This document shows, in pieces, positions 8,651-16,781 of a stretch of DNA of 34,033 nt (its first letter is position 1; every line of letters begins with the position of its first letter). The stretch is from Phycisphaerales bacterium (lineage in GTDB: Bacteria; Planctomycetota; Phycisphaerae; Sedimentisphaerales; Anaerobacaceae). Location: positions 5,393,131 through 5,427,163 of the forward strand of contig CP070675.1 in assembly GCA_020352215.1 (NCBI GenBank), written 5' to 3'. The position numbers and the translations under genes are program-made. The notes under the pieces are model-generated. The model was not told the origin of the DNA. It worked only from the letters and a program-made list of their open reading frames with translations, and made no database searches.

Positions 8651-10966
8651 ATGCCAGATGGGGAGAAGACCAAAGCTGAGCTACTTGAAGAACTGGACGC
8701 GTTGCGCGATCGCATAGCCCGGCTTGAAGGGATGCGGGACGCAGCGGGAGCGCTGGACGAGAAGTGGGATTCCCTTGTCCACTGTGCATCTGACATTATC
8801 GCGGTTGTGGAGCGTGACGGTACGATCTTACACATTAATCACACCTCATCCGGTGTCTCCGGATCAGCAGTCATCGGACGGACAATTTACGATTACGTCA
8901 CACCTGAGTTTCAAAGCACGTTGGAAGGATCTATCGCGAGTGTCTTTAAGGCTGGTGAGTATTGTCACCACGAGGCAACTGGCGTTGGAAGTGACGGTGA
9001 GGTGCGATGGTATGACGTATGCATTGCACCTGTCAGGCGAGATGGAAAAGTGGTTGCGGCCGGCATCGTTGCCAGAGACATCGCTGAGCGTAAGAAGGCG
9101 GAAGAGGCCCTGAGACAGGAAAGCGAAAGGCTTGCCTCCGTTCTCGAACACATGCCCGTTATGATAGATGCGTTCGACTCGGATGGCAACATCATTCTCT
9201 GGAATCGGGAATGCGAACGGGTAACGGGATTCAAAGCCGCAGAGATTGTCGGCAACCCCGAGGCAATGGATCTGCTCTACCCCGACGCAGCATACCGTGA
9301 GCGAATGATGCGGTGGTGGAAGCTACGAGGCAACAACTACCGCGACTGGGAATGGGAGCTGACCTGCAAAGACGGCGGCAAGAGGTTCACGCTGTGGTCA
9401 AATATATCGGATAAGTGGCCGGTACGCGGTTGGGCAACGTGGGGCATCGGCGTGGATATAACCGGCCGCAAAAGGGTAGAGGAAGAACTACAACAGACTC
9501 GGGACCGGCTGCAATACATTTTGGCAACGAGCCCGGCAATAACCTATATCTCAGAAGTTGGGAGCGGCTGGGCGGCTACATTCATCAGTAAGCATGTCAC
9601 AAGGCAATTTGGTCACGAAGTATCCGAGTTTCTCGACGACCCTCATTTTTGGTCGAACCACATCCACCCGGATGACAAAGAGCATGTATTTGCGGGATTG
9701 CGCCGTCTTCAGGAAAATGATTCCCACACTTGTGAATATAGATTTCGGCATAGAGACGGGAGCTATCGGTGGGTCCACGATGAGGCGAGGCTGGTTCGCG
9801 ATGAGAGAGGCAAGGCGATTGAGTGCGTGGGATACTTGACTGATATAACCGGTCGTAAAAGGACAGAAGAAGAACTCATGCGCAGTGAGAATAACTACAG
9901 GATGCTGTTCGAGAACTCTCCAGATCCCATAGCCAAGCTTGACGAGAAATGGCGACTTGTCGCTGTGAATCCGGCGATGGCGCGCAGCGTGGGACTGCCG
10001 ATGGAAGAGATGATTGGGAAAACTGCGTACGATCTCATCTCAAAAGATGTGGCAGACAAACGCACGACGCAAATGAAGAAGGCTGTTAGAGAGCGAAGGC
10101 CTCAATTCTTCGAGGACGAAAGGGATGGCAGGCATTTTCATCATGTCTTCGTGCCGGTTGCGGAGCCGGGAGGAAGAACCACCATACAGATTATCGCCAG
10201 GGATATTACCGCGGTCAAGAAAGCCCATGAGGATTTGAGCAAGTACCGCGAAAGAATTGCCCAAGCCGAGCATCTCGCATCCATAGGGACTCTAAGCGCC
10301 ACTCTGGTGCATAGACTGAATCAACCCTTGACGGTTGTTCGTCTGTCAATTCAGAATGCACTGGCGCAATTGAGCGACGTATCTTGTCAGGACAAGGTCG
10401 CGCAGGAGCTTAAGGCCGCTCTTTCCGGGGTCTCCCAGGTTAGTTCGACAGTCGATCAGATCCGTGCGCTCGCAAAAGGTCACTCAAAACAGAAACACCG
10501 CAAGAGGGTGAACATAAGAAGGATTGCTGACAAAACCATGCGATCGTTGGCTGCAAGTGCTCGGGAGGCAAACATTGCCATATCTATAGAGGGTTTGGAC
10601 AGCTTACCATCAGTTTACATGGCTGAAGGAGACTTGGAACAGCTGTTCTTCTGTCTCATTGAGAATGCAATACAGGCCGCAGATGGCAAGGAAAAAAATC
10701 AGATTGTCATCAGTGGTGCCTCGAAGGGTAAACACGTTGAACTGCGATTCTCGGACGACTGCTGTGGTATCAGGCCGGAAGACTTCGACCAGCTTTTTGA
10801 CCCGTTTTTCACCACCAGAGCAGAGGGCAAAGGGACGGGTCTGGGCCTCTGTATTGTGCAGGACATTGCCTCTGAATCCAACGGAAGTGTCTGGGTCAAA
10901 AATAATCCCGGCAAGGGAACAACCTTCTTCGTAACCCTCTCGATCGATGGAGGTGAGAAGTCCTGA
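8651..10966 (+). CDS. Multi-PAS sensor histidine kinase
   Basis: A 771-residue kinase with no evident membrane segment, so probably a cytoplasmic sensor. A short coiled coil (about 5-30) is followed by four PAS/PAC modules at roughly 38-150, 158-278, 285-410 and 415-528; the PAC ends read DIAERKKAEEAL, DITGRKRVEEEL, DITGRKRTEEEL and DITAVKKAHEDL. Next come the dimerisation/phosphoacceptor helix with His554 in HRLNQPL and an ATP-binding domain with ENAIQAADG (N box), DDCCGI (G1), LFDPFFTT (F box) and GKGTGLGL (G2). Two positions are unusual: the residue after the phosphoacceptor His is Arg instead of Glu, and the first Gly of the DxGxG box is Cys. The gene ends 4 bp before a FixJ-like regulator, so the two form a FixL/FixJ-type pair. 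No haem ligand was confirmed, and the signal is unknown. Confidence 0.92.
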   Translation: MPDGEKTKAELLEELDALRDRIARLEGMRDAAGALDEKWDSLVHCASDIIAVVERDGTILHINHTSSGVSGSAVIGRTIYDYVTPEFQSTLEGSIASVFKAGEYCHHEATGVGSDGEVRWYDVCIAPVRRDGKVVAAGIVARDIAERKKAEEALRQESERLASVLEHMPVMIDAFDSDGNIILWNRECERVTGFKAAEIVGNPEAMDLLYPDAAYRERMMRWWKLRGNNYRDWEWELTCKDGGKRFTLWSNISDKWPVRGWATWGIGVDITGRKRVEEELQQTRDRLQYILATSPAITYISEVGSGWAATFISKHVTRQFGHEVSEFLDDPHFWSNHIHPDDKEHVFAGLRRLQENDSHTCEYRFRHRDGSYRWVHDEARLVRDERGKAIECVGYLTDITGRKRTEEELMRSENNYRMLFENSPDPIAKLDEKWRLVAVNPAMARSVGLPMEEMIGKTAYDLISKDVADKRTTQMKKAVRERRPQFFEDERDGRHFHHVFVPVAEPGGRTTIQIIARDITAVKKAHEDLSKYRERIAQAEHLASIGTLSATLVHRLNQPLTVVRLSIQNALAQLSDVSCQDKVAQELKAALSGVSQVSSTVDQIRALAKGHSKQKHRKRVNIRRIADKTMRSLAASAREANIAISIEGLDSLPSVYMAEGDLEQLFFCLIENAIQAADGKEKNQIVISGASKGKHVELRFSDDCCGIRPEDFDQLFDPFFTTRAEGKGTGLGLCIVQDIASESNGSVWVKNNPGKGTTFFVTLSIDGGEKS

Positions 10967-10970
10967 CTGA

Positions 10971-11585
10971 GTGTCGATGGGAAAAAAGGCGAAACAACAT
11001 ATCTGCTTTGTGGATGATGAGCCGGAGGTGCGCGACGTCATTCGCCGGACCCTTGAGTTGGCCGGCTACCAAGTCACTTGTTTCGGTAGCGCAACAGAAT
11101 GCCTCGCGCGAATACGTTCGCAAGGATGTGACCTGCTTGTCACCGATGTGAAGATGCCAGGTGTGGATGGTATGGAACTGCTGACGCGAGTCAAACGCAG
11201 CATACCCTCCTTGCCGGTTCTGGTCGTAACCGGCTACGGCAACGTGCAAATGGCCGTAAAGGCCATGAGTGCGGGTGCGTTGAGTTTCATTGAAAAACCA
11301 CTGGAGAGGGAGTCTTTTCTCGCGGCCGTAAAGTCTGCGCTCAAGCAGAGTCGCAGTGTTCACAGTCATATGCATGAAGCTCTTACCAAGTTCGAGATGC
11401 AGGTATTAGGTTTGATTTTGGACGGCAAGGGCAACAAGGAAATAGCGCAGCTGCGCCACCGTTCCGTTAGAACCATCGAGGACCAACGGCGCCGCATAAT
11501 GCGCAAATTCGGTGTCACGAACTTAGTCGACTTGGTCAAGAAAGCTGCTGTTGTGCGAATCCCAGAGCCGCCGGTCGATGCGTAG
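10971..11585 (+). CDS. FixJ/NarL-type two-component response regulator
   Basis: A 204-residue transcription factor. The receiver domain (about 9-125) has acidic residues VDDEP at 14-18, phosphoacceptor Asp59 in TDVKMPG, Thr87 and Lys109 in EKPL. The LuxR/GerE-type helix-turn-helix (about 137-195) contains KGNKEIAQLRHRSVRTIEDQ, close to the FixJ pattern. The GTG at 10971 lies 14 bp after GGAGGTGA inside the kinase gene; an ATG at 10977 (two codons later) is the alternative. Translational coupling to the kinase is likely. Its DNA targets are unknown; the sulfatases downstream are almost 1 kb away. Confidence 0.92.
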   Translation: MSMGKKAKQHICFVDDEPEVRDVIRRTLELAGYQVTCFGSATECLARIRSQGCDLLVTDVKMPGVDGMELLTRVKRSIPSLPVLVVTGYGNVQMAVKAMSAGALSFIEKPLERESFLAAVKSALKQSRSVHSHMHEALTKFEMQVLGLILDGKGNKEIAQLRHRSVRTIEDQRRRIMRKFGVTNLVDLVKKAAVVRIPEPPVDA

Positions 11586-12553
11586 CTACCCGACGCCGGC
11601 TTGGGAGTCGCCCCCTTATATGCAGTCATTCACCCTCCGTGTGTATTGCGCATTTCTCCGTGGTTTCTGCCCTTTGTAAGGCGGTGCCTCATGGAGATTC
11701 CGCCCCTGATGACCCGTAACGACTTACGCCAAAGAACGGTACGCGCTGGCGAGTTTGTGACATCTGTCGCGGAGGAATTGTGTGAACTCATTCGAGCATC
11801 TGCGTCATTTTTTGCGCCAGTCGCCAAGGGTAAACCACTTGTTATTCAATTGGTATTTCATTAGCTTACTATTTGTAATCCTCATTCTTGCGCAGAGAAC
11901 GTGGTATGAGTTGGTCTGTAACATGATTTTACAGGGGCAATCGAGGCCTTCGAATGCGCGCGTACAGTGTCCGAACGCAGTTGAGATCCTCCAGAGAAGC
12001 GCCGGGTTGGGGGCGGCCCATGTTGGGCAGTCTCTGCACCGCGTCGCGCCGACATGCCGGTTTGGGTGTGTCTTGCGTCACCGTGATGGGGAGCGATGGA
12101 CCACTCGACGAACCGAGTCGCGATGTTGGCTGAAAAAGACCACAAGCAAAGGCTGTAATAGCTGCGATTTCTGTCAAATCTGCAGGTTGTTAAGTGCTGG
12201 TGAATGGCATATTCGCAGTAGAACGAAGATTTTGCTGGGTATCAGGAAACCAGTGCCCTATCCTACTGGACTACGAGCGCTCCAATGCCAAGTGCTTCCA
12301 CTGCAACAATTTCTCACTCAGACCGTCGATCACTTCTGACCGGTGAGATGGGCGTTCGCCAGATGCTCGCCACGATACGGTTTCTCTGCGGCTACAGCAG
12401 CTACCCGGGCTGTTTTGACGCCTTACCTCTTTCGGTTCCGACTGGTCGGGGTTAGTATACCATGCTACGTAGAGTTTATTGTCCTAAGGGGCGTTTGACC
12501 TTATTCAAACTCGTTCCGTATTTGCCGGCGATCTCAAGAAAGGACGTTGGATT
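11586..12553. other. 968-bp gap with no recognisable gene
   Basis: Open frames up to 185 codons exist here (notably + strand 11782-12339, with a hydrophobic N-terminal stretch), but the translations look random: rich in Arg, Cys, Trp and Ser, without domain patterns, and overlapped by equally long frames on the other strand. There is no IS signature like that at 8205-8432. The 12.4-12.5 kb part has short GC-rich inverted repeats such as GGCGTTCGCC, and a weak TTGACC at 12495 precedes the sulfatase gene. It may be a long regulatory region or decayed sequence. Confidence 0.5.
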
Positions 12554-14221
12554 ATGCATGGACAAGTGACACGCCGCACCTTCTTGCGGTGGGCCGGACG
12601 ATCGGTGGCCACAGTAGCCGCCGGTCCGACCGTCTTAGAAAGATTGGCGCTGGCAGCAGACTTTAGTCGGCCGAACATCGTCCTGATTATGGCCGACGAC
12701 ATGGGCTTTTCGGATGCCGGTTGTTTCGGCGGCGAGATTCATACGCCGAACCTCGACCGGTTGGCTGCGAACGGTTTGCGGTTCACGCAGTTCTACAACT
12801 GTGCGCGGTGCTGTCCGACCAGGGCGAGTTTAATGACGGGGCAGTATGCGCACAAGGTTGGGCTGGCGCTGAACGGAAGGGATTTAACGCGCAACGGTAT
12901 TACAATTGCCGAAGGGCTAAGACGAGCCGGCTACACCACGGCAATGGCCGGCAAGTGGCACCTATCCAGAACGGCTCCGCTCGATGACGGTAAGCTGCAT
13001 CAGAAATGGCTGGATCATCAGTATGACCCGGGCAAGCCCTTTGCACCGCTGCAGACGTATCCCGTCAACCGTGGATTTGACAAGCATTACGGCGTGATTT
13101 GGGGCGTGATAGACCACTTCGATCCGTTCTCGCTCGTTGACGGTATCGAACCCGTGGAAGCCGTGGGCGAAGACTACTACTTCGCCGACGCAGTAACTGA
13201 GAAGGCGGTGGGGTACGTTCGCGACTTTGAGAGATCGGACAGACCTTTCTTCTTGTATGTGGCGCACTGCGCCCCACACTGGCCTTTACACGCGCGAGGC
13301 GAGGATATTGCAAAGTACAAGGACGCATACAAAGGTGGCTGGGAGAAGCTTCGCCGGGACCGGTATCGGCGGATGTTGGAGATGGGACTCTTCAGCGAGG
13401 CTAACACGCCGTTGCCGCCGATACAGGACCGGGGCCGAAAATGGGACGGGCTTAGCGAGGCCGAGAGAGCCTTCCAGGCGGCAAAGATGGCCGTCCACGC
13501 CGCGATGGTGGACCGGATCGACCAGGGTATCGGCAAGATCGTCGAGACACTCAAGCAAACCGGACAGTTTGACAATACGGTGATATTCTTTCTGTCGGAT
13601 AACGGTGCATCGCCCGAAGTGCCGCAGGGACCCGGATATGACCGCAGCTCGCAGACCCGCGACGGCCGCGAGATCCAGTACAGGGGCATTTTCGATCCCG
13701 GGTCGCAGACAACCTACACAGGCATTGGGCCGGCCTGGGCCAGCGCATCCAATACGCCTTTCCGCTATTGGAAGAAGGAATCCTTTGAGGGCGGCTGCCA
13801 CACGCCGTTGGTCGTCCACTGGCCCAAGGGGCTTGGGGTCGAGGCAGGTACGGTCGCCGAGCAGGCGGGCCATGTTATTGATATCCTGCCCACCTGTCTG
13901 GAACTCGCCGGGGCCAGCTATCCGAGACAATACCAAGGCCATGAGTTGACACCGCTGGACGGCAAGAGTCTTGCCCCGGTTCTTTCGGGCAAGCGGCGAA
14001 AAGGGCATGCCAGTCTGTACTTTGAGCATGAGGGCGGGCGGGCCGTTCGAATGGGGGACTGGAAGCTGGTGGCCCTGAAAGGCCGGCCGTGGAGACTCTA
14101 CGATCTGATGGAGGACCGCACGGAGATGAATGATCTGGCTGCGATGCACCCGGACCGTGTGCGGGCAATGAGCAGAGAATGGGACCGGTGGGCCAAAGAA
14201 GTTGGTCTGTCGGGGCCATAG
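12554..14221 (+). CDS. Tat-exported sulfatase (arylsulfatase family)
   Basis: A 555-residue alkaline-phosphatase-superfamily sulfatase. The N-terminus carries a twin-arginine signal (TRRTFLRWAG at 6-15) and a hydrophobic segment. The mature part starts RPNIVLIMADDMGFSDAG with the metal-binding Asp48/Asp49. The formylglycine site C-x-P-x-R is Cys86-Cys-Pro-Thr-Arg90; Cys86 must be oxidised by a formylglycine-generating enzyme, not encoded in the window. KWHL (near 135), HCAPHWPLH (about 237-245) and SDNG (about 350) are further active-site segments. The product should cleave sulfate esters from glycans in the periplasm. It is followed after 34 bp by a second sulfatase, probably co-transcribed. 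Substrate specificity cannot be assigned by eye. Confidence 0.95.
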   Translation: MHGQVTRRTFLRWAGRSVATVAAGPTVLERLALAADFSRPNIVLIMADDMGFSDAGCFGGEIHTPNLDRLAANGLRFTQFYNCARCCPTRASLMTGQYAHKVGLALNGRDLTRNGITIAEGLRRAGYTTAMAGKWHLSRTAPLDDGKLHQKWLDHQYDPGKPFAPLQTYPVNRGFDKHYGVIWGVIDHFDPFSLVDGIEPVEAVGEDYYFADAVTEKAVGYVRDFERSDRPFFLYVAHCAPHWPLHARGEDIAKYKDAYKGGWEKLRRDRYRRMLEMGLFSEANTPLPPIQDRGRKWDGLSEAERAFQAAKMAVHAAMVDRIDQGIGKIVETLKQTGQFDNTVIFFLSDNGASPEVPQGPGYDRSSQTRDGREIQYRGIFDPGSQTTYTGIGPAWASASNTPFRYWKKESFEGGCHTPLVVHWPKGLGVEAGTVAEQAGHVIDILPTCLELAGASYPRQYQGHELTPLDGKSLAPVLSGKRRKGHASLYFEHEGGRAVRMGDWKLVALKGRPWRLYDLMEDRTEMNDLAAMHPDRVRAMSREWDRWAKEVGLSGP

Positions 14222-14255
14222 CTGACCGCAGCCTTAGATACAGAGGAGATGTAAA

Positions 14256-15767
14256 ATGAATCGCAGAGAATTTATCAAGAAAGCGGGCCTCGGGGCCGCG
14301 GGGCTTATCGTCCTTGGCCGGCCGGCAACCCTTCCGGCTGCAAGTATCGAACAGCCGAGTATCTTGCTCGTGATCGGCGACGACATGGTGTGCCGGGATT
14401 GTGAGCCCTACGGAAATGACGAGGTTAGCACGCCGAATATCACCCGGCTTGCGCGGGAGGGAATGTGCTTTGATGCGATGTTTACATCGACCGCCATGTG
14501 TGCGCCTACGCGACAGCAACTTTACACCGGCGTGTATCCGGTGCGAAATGGTGCGTATCCCAACCACAGCAGAGTCTATGATGGTGTCAAAAGCCTGCCT
14601 CACTATCTCAAGTCGCTCGGGTATCGTGTCGGTCTGATCGGCAAGCGGCATTTCGGGCCGCCGGATTCCTTCCCGTTTGAGACTGTCGGGCGCAGTGGCG
14701 GCAAGAACGTGGCCTCGGACGTCGAGGCGATTACTGAATTCGTCAACCGTGACAAGAGGCAGCCGTATTGTTTAGTCGTGGCTTCCAACGAGCCCCATAC
14801 GCCGTGGAATAGGGGAGACGCTGCCGTTTACAATCCTGAAGAACTGACCGTCCCCCCATACCTTGTCGATTGCCCCGAGACCCGCCAGAGCCTGCCGCCA
14901 TACTACGCAGAGATCACATATCTCGACGGTCAGCTTGGCTCGTGCATGCACGTCGTTGATGAATCGGGCCAAAGAGACGACACCATTGTCATTTTCACCA
15001 GTGAGCAAGGTTCGCCTTTTCCGTTTGGTGGCAAGTGGAGCTGCTATGATACAGGTCTAAAGACGGCCTTCATTGTTCGCTGGCCCGCGAAGGTCAAGGC
15101 CGGCACAAGGACCGCGGCGATGACGCAATATGTAGATGTTGTGCCGACAGTGCTTGAAGCAGCGGGCGCAAATCCCGACGAGATTGAAACCGGACGGCCT
15201 GACGCCCACGGCAAGACCGGATTCGACGGTCGCAGTTTCCTCAACGTCTTGCTCGGCAGAACCGAGACGCATCGCGATCATGTGTATGGTGCCCATACGA
15301 CGCGGGGCATCATAAATGGGTCTGGGTGCTACCCGATAAGGTCGGTCCGGTCGGCGCGGTACAAATACATCCGGAACCTGAATCACGAGGCTGTGTTCTA
15401 CAATGTCGTTTCAACGAGTCCCACCGATCTGCTGCACGCCTGGATCAAGCGTGGTGAAACAGAACCGGCGATTGCAACACGGGCCAGATTCTATCAACAT
15501 CGGCCGGCAGAAGAGTTATACGATCTTGATAAGGACCCTTATGAACTCAAGAACCTGGCCGAAAATCCCAAGTATGCCAAGATAAAGAACGTACTCAAAG
15601 GGAAGCTGGAACTCTGGATGCGGCAACAAGGTGATGAGGGCGTTACCACAGAACTGAGCGCAATCGAGAGGCAAGGCCCGAATAGGAAGTGGACTCCGTA
15701 CGATCCCAGCCGGCCGAGCAAGGCAAACGTGAGAAAGCGTAAGAGGCGGTCTGTCGGACAAACGTAA
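14256..15767 (+). CDS. Tat-exported sulfatase, second of a tandem pair
   Basis: A 503-residue sulfatase starting at an ATG behind GAGGAGA. A twin-arginine signal (NRREFIKKAG) and hydrophobic segment cover residues 1-30. The metal-binding start is ILLVIGDDM (Asp42/Asp43) and the formylglycine site is Cys82-Ala-Pro-Thr-Arg86. The later metal-ligand segment reads TSEQGSPFPFGGKWS in place of the usual SDNG/SDHG; Glu-Gln-Gly with a following PFGKW-type stretch occurs in a subgroup often linked to heparan- or glycosaminoglycan-type substrates, but I do not assign the substrate. It shares little beyond the fold with the sulfatase in front, so the pair probably removes different sulfate groups and is not a recent duplication. 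The C-terminal tail is strongly basic. Confidence 0.95.
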   Translation: MNRREFIKKAGLGAAGLIVLGRPATLPAASIEQPSILLVIGDDMVCRDCEPYGNDEVSTPNITRLAREGMCFDAMFTSTAMCAPTRQQLYTGVYPVRNGAYPNHSRVYDGVKSLPHYLKSLGYRVGLIGKRHFGPPDSFPFETVGRSGGKNVASDVEAITEFVNRDKRQPYCLVVASNEPHTPWNRGDAAVYNPEELTVPPYLVDCPETRQSLPPYYAEITYLDGQLGSCMHVVDESGQRDDTIVIFTSEQGSPFPFGGKWSCYDTGLKTAFIVRWPAKVKAGTRTAAMTQYVDVVPTVLEAAGANPDEIETGRPDAHGKTGFDGRSFLNVLLGRTETHRDHVYGAHTTRGIINGSGCYPIRSVRSARYKYIRNLNHEAVFYNVVSTSPTDLLHAWIKRGETEPAIATRARFYQHRPAEELYDLDKDPYELKNLAENPKYAKIKNVLKGKLELWMRQQGDEGVTTELSAIERQGPNRKWTPYDPSRPSKANVRKRKRRSVGQT

Positions 15768-15845
15768 TCCTCTGCGCTGTATGGTGGGCGTTTTGCGCAG
15801 CTGGATGCTCCCGCCGATTGCGAGCGCATGAGGTCTTCGGCATCC

Positions 15846-15880
15846 AAGAGGCCCGCGAAAACCTCCTTTTTTTTATTTTC
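15846..15880 (+). terminator. Likely intrinsic terminator after the sulfatase pair
   Basis: A short GAGG (15848-15851) / CCTC (15862-15865) stem with a 10-nt loop is followed by a run of eight T (15867-15874), A and four more T. The stem is short, but the T tract, its place about 80 bp after the second sulfatase and just ahead of the rex promoter support termination. Confidence 0.5.
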
Positions 15881-15958
15881 CTCAGCAGCTGGCCGTAATG
15901 TCTTTTTCCCACAGAAGTTACAGGATGCGATCTTCTTGCGCCGACCAGGCAGATTGTT

Positions 15959-15987
15959 TTGACATGCCTCGCGGCGGTGGTTATACT
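15959..15987 (+). promoter_or_regulatory. Near-consensus sigma70-type promoter of rex
   Basis: TTGACA (15959-15964) is separated by 17 bp from TATACT (15982-15987). This is a full -35 match and a 5/6 -10 match at ideal spacing, about 55 bp before the rex start. Transcription should begin near 15994-15997. Confidence 0.8.
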
Positions 15988-15997
15988 ATAGCGGGGT

Positions 15998-16015
15998 TTG
16001 TGAATGTGAACTCAA
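15998..16015 (+). promoter_or_regulatory. Candidate Rex operator overlapping the rex transcription start
   Basis: TTGTGAATGTGAACTCAA begins with a perfect Rex half-site (TTGTGAA, 15998-16004); the second half (16009-16015) matches 4 of 7 positions of TTCACAA at the standard 18-bp length. It lies immediately after the -10 box, where a bound repressor would block initiation. Autorepression by Rex relieved by high NADH/NAD+ is the inference. Confidence 0.55.
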
Positions 16016-16040
16016 GCACGAATTTCTCGTAATATGCCGT

Positions 16041-16664
16041 ATGAGGTACCATCGAATTCCAGATGAGACGGTCCGGCGGTTGCCGATATATCTCAGGGCC
16101 CTGTTGTTTGCAGCGGACCAGGGCCAAGAGAGCATCTCCAGCCGAGATCTGGCGGATTTCGTTGGAGTGAATCCGTGGCAGATAAGGAAGGATTTTTCTT
16201 ACTTTGGCGAGTTCGGTACGCGCGGGGTGGGCTATGATATATATGAACTTGCCCAACAAATCAAGAAGATTCTTAAGCTCGACGTTACAAAGCAGGCGGC
16301 CTTGGTCGGGGTAGGCAACCTCGGTTCAGCCATACTGGCGTATCCGGACCTTCGGATGTTTGGCCTGGATATAACTGCCGTGTTCGATGTCAATCCCCGA
16401 AAGATCGGTAGGAAAGTAGGCGATGTCGAGATTGAGTCGGTTTCAAGACTGCGGACACTGGAAAGAAGAAAGATTAATCTTGCGATTATTGCAGTTCCAC
16501 GCAATGCCGCCCAGAAGGTGGCTGAGGCATTAGTAAGGGCGGGCGTCATGGGTATTCTGAATTTCTCTGCGTGCTACATCACGGTGCCCAGGAGAGTCAA
16601 AGTAATAACCATCGACATTGCGACGGACCTGGCCCGTTTGCCTTACTACGTGCCGACCAGGTAA
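16041..16664 (+). CDS. rex: Redox-sensing transcriptional repressor Rex
   Basis: A 207-residue protein of standard Rex length. The N-terminal winged helix (about 1-80) contains the family signature SSRDLADFVGVNPWQIRKDF and YFGEFGTRGVGYDI. The Rossmann domain begins with the GVGNLGSAI nucleotide loop near residues 90-98, and the C-terminal domain-swapped helix ends the protein (ITIDIATDLARLPYYV). Rex dimers bind NADH or NAD+ and leave DNA when NADH is high, switching on fermentative and hydrogen-producing pathways. The gene has its own strong promoter with an overlapping Rex-like operator and stands 117 bp ahead of the hydrogenase genes in the same orientation, so local control of that operon is very likely. 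Confidence 0.96.
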   Translation: MRYHRIPDETVRRLPIYLRALLFAADQGQESISSRDLADFVGVNPWQIRKDFSYFGEFGTRGVGYDIYELAQQIKKILKLDVTKQAALVGVGNLGSAILAYPDLRMFGLDITAVFDVNPRKIGRKVGDVEIESVSRLRTLERRKINLAIIAVPRNAAQKVAEALVRAGVMGILNFSACYITVPRRVKVITIDIATDLARLPYYVPTR

Positions 16665-16712
16665 AGCCGGGCGATATTACTGTCGATTCGTGAACAGGGA
16701 ACGGGATTGCGT

Positions 16713-16739
16713 TTGACTATTCGCATGGGGTGGTATACA
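16713..16739 (+). promoter_or_regulatory. Possible promoter of the hydrogenase operon
   Basis: TTGACT (16713-16718) and TATACA (16734-16739) are good boxes, but the spacer is only 15 bp. A single Rex half-site-like TCGTGAA lies just upstream at 16688-16694. The 117-bp gap after rex has no terminator, so read-through from the rex promoter is also possible. Confidence 0.35.
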
Positions 16740-16781
16740 AGACGTTGGAACACGCTGTGGAGAGTATATAGGTGAGCGAAA

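Noticed and set aside
11782..12339. 185-codon + strand frame with a hydrophobic start
   Set aside because: Rich in Arg, Cys and Trp, no domain, only a GTG start and overlapped by other frames; not convincing as a gene.
13286..14149. Minus-strand open frame of about 290 codons
   Set aside because: It lies wholly within the first sulfatase gene and looks like a shadow frame.
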